This document shows positions 53,443 through 56,637 of a DNA stretch of 56,637 bases, in pieces. The stretch is from Planctomycetota bacterium (GTDB lineage Bacteria > Planctomycetota > UBA1135 > GCA-002748355), in contig JALSSW010000095.1 of the NCBI GenBank assembly GCA_026984035.1, forward strand, positions 1-56,637. The letters run 5' to 3'. Numbering within the stretch: the first letter of the stretch is position 1; each line of letters opens with the position of its first letter. Below the pieces are notes generated by a model. It was not told the DNA's origin. It saw nothing but the letters and a program-made list of their open reading frames with translations, and did no database searches. The position numbers and the translations under genes are program-made.

Positions 53443-54672
53443 ATGGAGCGAAATGGCAACCATGTTGCAGGTATAACAACCGTGTGGGGACCACGACCCA
53501 AAGTGAGTGAAAACACTATCAGAGCAGGCAGATATATCCAGCAGCCGGAGGGCTACCGGGCGTTTATTCCGAATCCGCTGCCACCCGATCCGGCTGTGAT
53601 CATCAGCCCTGAAATTCAGGTACTGCTGTCGCAGGCGGATCGCGCTTTGGGTCGCCTGGACGGCTCCATTCAGACCTTGCCGCACCCGGATCTGTTCGTC
53701 TTCATGTATGTCCGCAAGGAAGCGGTGTTGTCGAGTCAGATCGAAGGAACCCAGAGCTCCTTGCAGGATGTTCTCGCTGCCGAAGCCCGGATTCTTACCC
53801 CCGATCGCCCCCAGGACGTTGGCGAGGTCGTGAACTATGTCAGGGCAATGAACCTCGGATTGAAACGACTGAGAGAGCTGCCGGTCTCCGTTAGGCTGAT
53901 TCGTGAGATTCATGCCGAACTGCTCCGGGGAGTTCGGGGCCAGCATCTCACTCCCGGTGAGCTCCGCACCAGTCAGAACTGGATCGGCCCGGCTGGCTGC
54001 CTCCTCAATGAAGCGACCTTTGTGCCGCCCCCGCCTCATGAGGTCACCCGGCACTTGAGCGAACTGGAACAGTTCCTGCATTCCGACACGCCGCTTCCCA
54101 TGCTCATTCGCATTGGTCTGGCCCATGCCCAATTCGAGACCATTCACCCGTTCCTGGATGGGAATGGCCGCGTCGGGCGCCTGCTGATTGCGTTCTTGCT
54201 GTGCGAACAGGAGATTCTACTCAAGCCGGTTCTGTATCTTTCGCACTACTTCAAGCAGTACCGGCAGGAGTACTACGAGCAATTGCAGTCGGTACGCGAC
54301 CGAGGAACCTGGGAAGACTGGCTAACTTTTTTTCTGCGCGGCGTGGTCGATGTCAGCAAGCAGGCGACCGAAACCGCTCGCCGCATCCTGACGCTGCGAG
54401 AAACGCATCGGGCGACGATCACGGAAAATTTCGGTAGAGCCGCAGGGAACGGGCACCGCGTGCTGGAACATCTCTACGAGCACCCCATTGTTTCCGTAAA
54501 CGAAGTCCAAAGCCTGATCCGCACCACCTATACTGCTGCCAATAGTCTGGTTGGGAAGTTTGTCAGCAGCGGCATCCTGAATGAGATCACCGGCCATTTG
54601 CGCAACCGCAAGTTCATGTACCAGCGTTATATTGATTTGTTTCGTGATGATGAAGGGAAGGCCGAGTCATGA
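53443..54672 (+). CDS. Fic-domain protein (AMPylator family) with N-terminal inhibitory motif
   Basis: Fic proteins transfer AMP or other nucleotide parts to target hydroxyls. The 409-aa product has a Fic_N domain with the inhibitory helix motif SSQIEGTQSS (S-x-x-x-E-G, ~91-100), then the Fic core with HPFLDGNGRVGRLL carrying the catalytic histidine, and a C-terminal winged-helix-like region. All key residues are present, so it seems functional. It lies between the hsdM and hsdS remnants, a known context for Fic genes, and overlaps the hsdS start by four bases. GTG near 53503 is an alternative start. Confidence 0.92.
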   Translation: MERNGNHVAGITTVWGPRPKVSENTIRAGRYIQQPEGYRAFIPNPLPPDPAVIISPEIQVLLSQADRALGRLDGSIQTLPHPDLFVFMYVRKEAVLSSQIEGTQSSLQDVLAAEARILTPDRPQDVGEVVNYVRAMNLGLKRLRELPVSVRLIREIHAELLRGVRGQHLTPGELRTSQNWIGPAGCLLNEATFVPPPPHEVTRHLSELEQFLHSDTPLPMLIRIGLAHAQFETIHPFLDGNGRVGRLLIAFLLCEQEILLKPVLYLSHYFKQYRQEYYEQLQSVRDRGTWEDWLTFFLRGVVDVSKQATETARRILTLRETHRATITENFGRAAGNGHRVLEHLYEHPIVSVNEVQSLIRTTYTAANSLVGKFVSSGILNEITGHLRNRKFMYQRYIDLFRDDEGKAES

Positions 54673-55739
54673 TTGCCGACCTGGAGCCCTATCCCGCGAT
54701 GAAGGACTCCGGCGTGCCGTGGCTGGGGGAGGTGTCGGAGCATTGGCGGGTCGATCGAGGCAAGTGGCTCTTTCCGCACAAGGAGCATGTCAACGCGGAT
54801 GGAGCAGAGACGAATGTTCTCTCGCTTACCTTGAGAGGAGTTGTCCATAACGATCCAGAAGACCCTGAGGGCTTGGTTCCTAAAGATTAAGGCACCTACC
54901 AATTGTTTCGCCGCGGAGACCTCGTCTTCAAGCTCATTGACCTGGAGAACCTACGTACAAGCAGGGTTGGCTTGGTCCACGAAGACGGAATCATGAGCTC
55001 TCCTTATGTGCAACTGGTTCCGCAGGTGGACGATCTCGTGGCGCTTTACCTGGGCGGGGCGGACCGCGACCGGCTTGACCCCATCCTCGACGCCTGCGTC
55101 GAGGATTACCGCGAGCGTCTCGACGAGGACGGGCAAGTGGACTTCAAGGGCAAGGCGAAGGCCTTCCTGCGCGCCTATGGGTTTCTGTCACAGGTCCTTC
55201 CATACAGCAAGGCCGAGTGGGAGAAGCTCTCGATCTTCCTGACCTTCCTCGTGCCGAAGCTGCCGGCTCCCGTTGAGGAGGACTTATCGAAGGGCATCCT
55301 CGAGGCGATCGACATGGACAGCTACCGGGTGGAGAAGCAGGCGGCCGTGAAGGTTCTGCTTCCGGATACCGACGCCGAGATCGAGCCGGTGACGACCACC
55401 GGCGGCGGCCACAAGCCCGAACCCGAGCACGACCGGCTCTCGAACATCCTCAAAGTCTTCAACGATCAGTTCGGCAACATCCCCTGGTCCGACGCCGATC
55501 GGGTGCACAAGCTAATCACCGAAGACATCCCTCAGCGGGTCGCAGCCGACAAGGCCTACCCGAATGCGCGCCAGAACTCGGACAAGCAGAACGCCCGCAT
55601 CGAGCACGACAAGGCACTGACGCGGGTGATGACGGCCGTGTTGAAGGATGACACGGAGCTGTTCAAGCAGTTCATGGACAATGAGGGCTTCCGGCGCTGG
55701 CTGACGGACACGGTGTTTGGGTTGACCTACGAGGCGTAA
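54669..55739 (+). pseudogene. hsdS-hsdR fusion remnant with a nonsense codon
   Basis: The frame starts as HsdS, the DNA-specificity subunit: MKDSGVPWLGEVSEHW, LTLRGVVHNDPEDPEGLVPK, then D and TAA at 54888-54890, then GTYQLFRRGDLVFKLIDLEN and IMSSPYVQLVP. Near 55030 it passes in frame into the C-terminal part of HsdR, the restriction subunit (YLGGADRDRLDPILDACVED through FRRWLTDTVFGLTYEA). Most of hsdS and the whole hsdR motor and nuclease are deleted. The TAA stands at a usual tyrosine (DYGTYQ). No restriction activity is possible. Confidence 0.88.
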
Positions 55740-55748
55740 GGGGCGGGA

Positions 55749-55812
55749 GGCCTAACAACCGATGAAGCTGAAGGTCGCCTTCGGCGCCCGCAGCTTATCG
55801 GCAGGACATTAA
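55749..55812 (+). other. Integron attC-like hairpin
   Basis: GCCTAAC at 55750-55756 fits the attC R-box pattern RYYYAAC. CCGATGAAGCTG (55759-55770) pairs with CAGCTTATCGG (55791-55801) except for one unpaired G, the extrahelical base typical of attC folds, and an inner GGTCGCC/GGCGCCC arm continues the stem. The opposite R box expected on the right (GTTRRRY) is degenerate. It lies ten bases after the hsdR end, where a cassette's attC would be. Confidence 0.45.
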
Positions 55813-56355
55813 TACTGTCCAAGTAACAACGTAACTTTTCGACTTGAGATAACGCTCATACTGAATACGGGGAAGTGGTCAGCGATTTTCTTCTCTAGAA
55901 AGCATAGGTGAGCACAAGTTGAGCCTTCTGCGATACAAGGCCTCCAAAATCCTGCCCTCACCGCAAGATCTGTTATTGGCTTCCTGAAAGTGTGTATCTA
56001 TTCCTCGGGCTTTAGGGCGAGAAGGCAGGAGGAAACAGAGCCTAAAAAAAACGCATCTTCTTTCTTGAATTGAGAAGATAGGTAAATCCCTTCCCTCGCG
56101 CCCATTTCAAGGCTGGTGTGGCCAGGATAAGAGTAGTTTTGGACCTTCCATGCTCCACGGATGGAGGGATGTCCTAAGCCCGACAGCTACTTCGGAAATT
56201 GGTCACCACTATGGGTTTTTCAAAAAAGACGAGCAAAAAAGCAGGGAATTATTGCCTTCTTGTAAAAAACTTTGTCCCCCCCCCCTCTTATAAGTGAGGG
56301 ACAAGAAATTGTTCTTAAAGGATTGAATTATTGATTTAACAATAAAGGTGAAACC
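55813..56355. other. AT-richer intergenic region, no gene seen
   Basis: Between the attC-like site and the last gene I find no supported gene, RNA or repeat. Base composition drops back from the GC-rich island. A run of nine C at 56279-56287 precedes a short TTATAAG, and the AT-rich stretch 56310-56345 could contain the promoter of the following gene. A ribosome site AAAGGTG lies six bases before its ATG. Confidence 0.4.
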
Positions 56356-56637
56356 ATGAACAAAAGAACCATCGTTTTTATCCTTGGGTTGGTTGGGATC
56401 GGTTTTGGGTTGGGAGCCCAAGTGTTAAGGGGAGTGGGGCATCGAAAGCAAAGATCAAAAACCTACAAAATGGCTCTCGAAGATTTGAGTTTTGTCGTGG
56501 GTCTGGGAAAGGGAAAGTGCTGTAAGGATTCAGCCAATCTCTGTGGAGGAGCAGGTAACGGTGAGTGTCATGCTCCTCTCCCATGGAAATGCTCTTGCAC
56601 GAACCCCGATAGTCCATGCCATCGATACGTCTCCCCT
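56356..56637 (+). CDS. Start of a cysteine-rich exported protein (cut by window end)
   Basis: An open frame of 94 codons runs off the right edge. It starts with a signal or membrane segment (MNKRTIVFILGLVGIGFGLG) and then a basic stretch; the visible end has eight cysteines within about 34 residues (GKCCKDSANLCGG, GECHAPLPWKCSC, PDSPCH). The AAAGGTG ribosome site and the export-like start support it as real. Such cysteine density suggests a disulfide-rich or metal-binding secreted peptide. I recognise no family. Confidence 0.6.
   Translation, partial: MNKRTIVFILGLVGIGFGLGAQVLRGVGHRKQRSKTYKMALEDLSFVVGLGKGKCCKDSANLCGGAGNGECHAPLPWKCSCTNPDSPCHRYVSP

Overview
The window looks like chromosomal DNA of a flagellated, diderm bacterium, most likely a planctomycete or close relative. 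This is an inference from gene content and style: a secreted subtilisin with a long C-terminal region of planctomycete type, a sulfatase-modifying-enzyme-like secreted protein, AddAB instead of RecBCD, KdsA (so LPS-type sugar), an RND pump, and many GTG/TTG starts with ATGA-type overlaps. There is no rRNA, recognisable tRNA or CRISPR array to settle the identity.

Layout. 1-11.5 kb (+): a compact flagellar operon, flgB-flgC-fliE-fliF-fliG-fliH-fliI-fliJ-motE-like-motA-motB-motB2-fliL-fliM-fliN, building the proximal rod, MS ring, C-ring switch, export ATPase and stator. 11.5-20.8 kb (-): a beta-mannanase-like glycoside hydrolase, addB, addA, an HTH-EIIA fusion protein and a secreted two-domain protein. 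21.2-27.8 kb (-): a complete tripartite efflux operon led by its TetR regulator, with a clear palindromic operator upstream. 27.9-30.8 kb (-): an anchored periplasmic binding-like protein, a decaying intergenic zone with two copies of a 143-bp inverted-repeat element and three gene remnants, then a short-chain dehydrogenase. 30.9-35.0 kb (+): lipid kinase, kdsA, FAD-linked oxidase and a sugar-nucleotide-reductase-like SDR. The third element copy (145 bp) lies at 35.0-35.2 kb. 35.2-38.8 kb (-): FGE-like protein and an HD-GYP response regulator. 39.0-42.9 kb (+): rluD-type pseudouridine synthase, methyltransferase, cation-efflux protein and hemB, tightly overlapped. 43.3-46.0 kb (+): subtilisin. 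46.1-47.2 kb (-): metallo-beta-lactamase hydrolase and a zinc-ribbon protein. 47.3-51.75 kb (+): acyl-CoA mutase large subunit, clpS, a DUF2017-like gene and an ABC-2 exporter pair.

51.75-55.8 kb is a foreign, visibly more GC-rich island: a wrecked type I restriction-modification locus (hsdM truncated and carrying a nonsense codon; hsdS with a nonsense codon fused in frame to the tail of hsdR) around an intact Fic-domain gene, ending in an integron attC-like hairpin. The last ~800 bases are AT-richer and contain the start of a cysteine-rich exported protein cut by the window edge.

Two DNA-level patterns stand out. (1) The octamer GGGTGTCC or its complement occurs 20 times by my manual count, where roughly two would be expected, often within a 12-base consensus AATGGGTGTCCC. 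It appears in all reading frames, on both strands equally, and is absent from the flagellar operon and the foreign island. It behaves like a DNA-uptake-type or Chi-like sequence. (2) A 143-145 bp quasi-palindromic, MITE-like element occurs three times; one copy is inverted relative to a duplicated flanking gene end.
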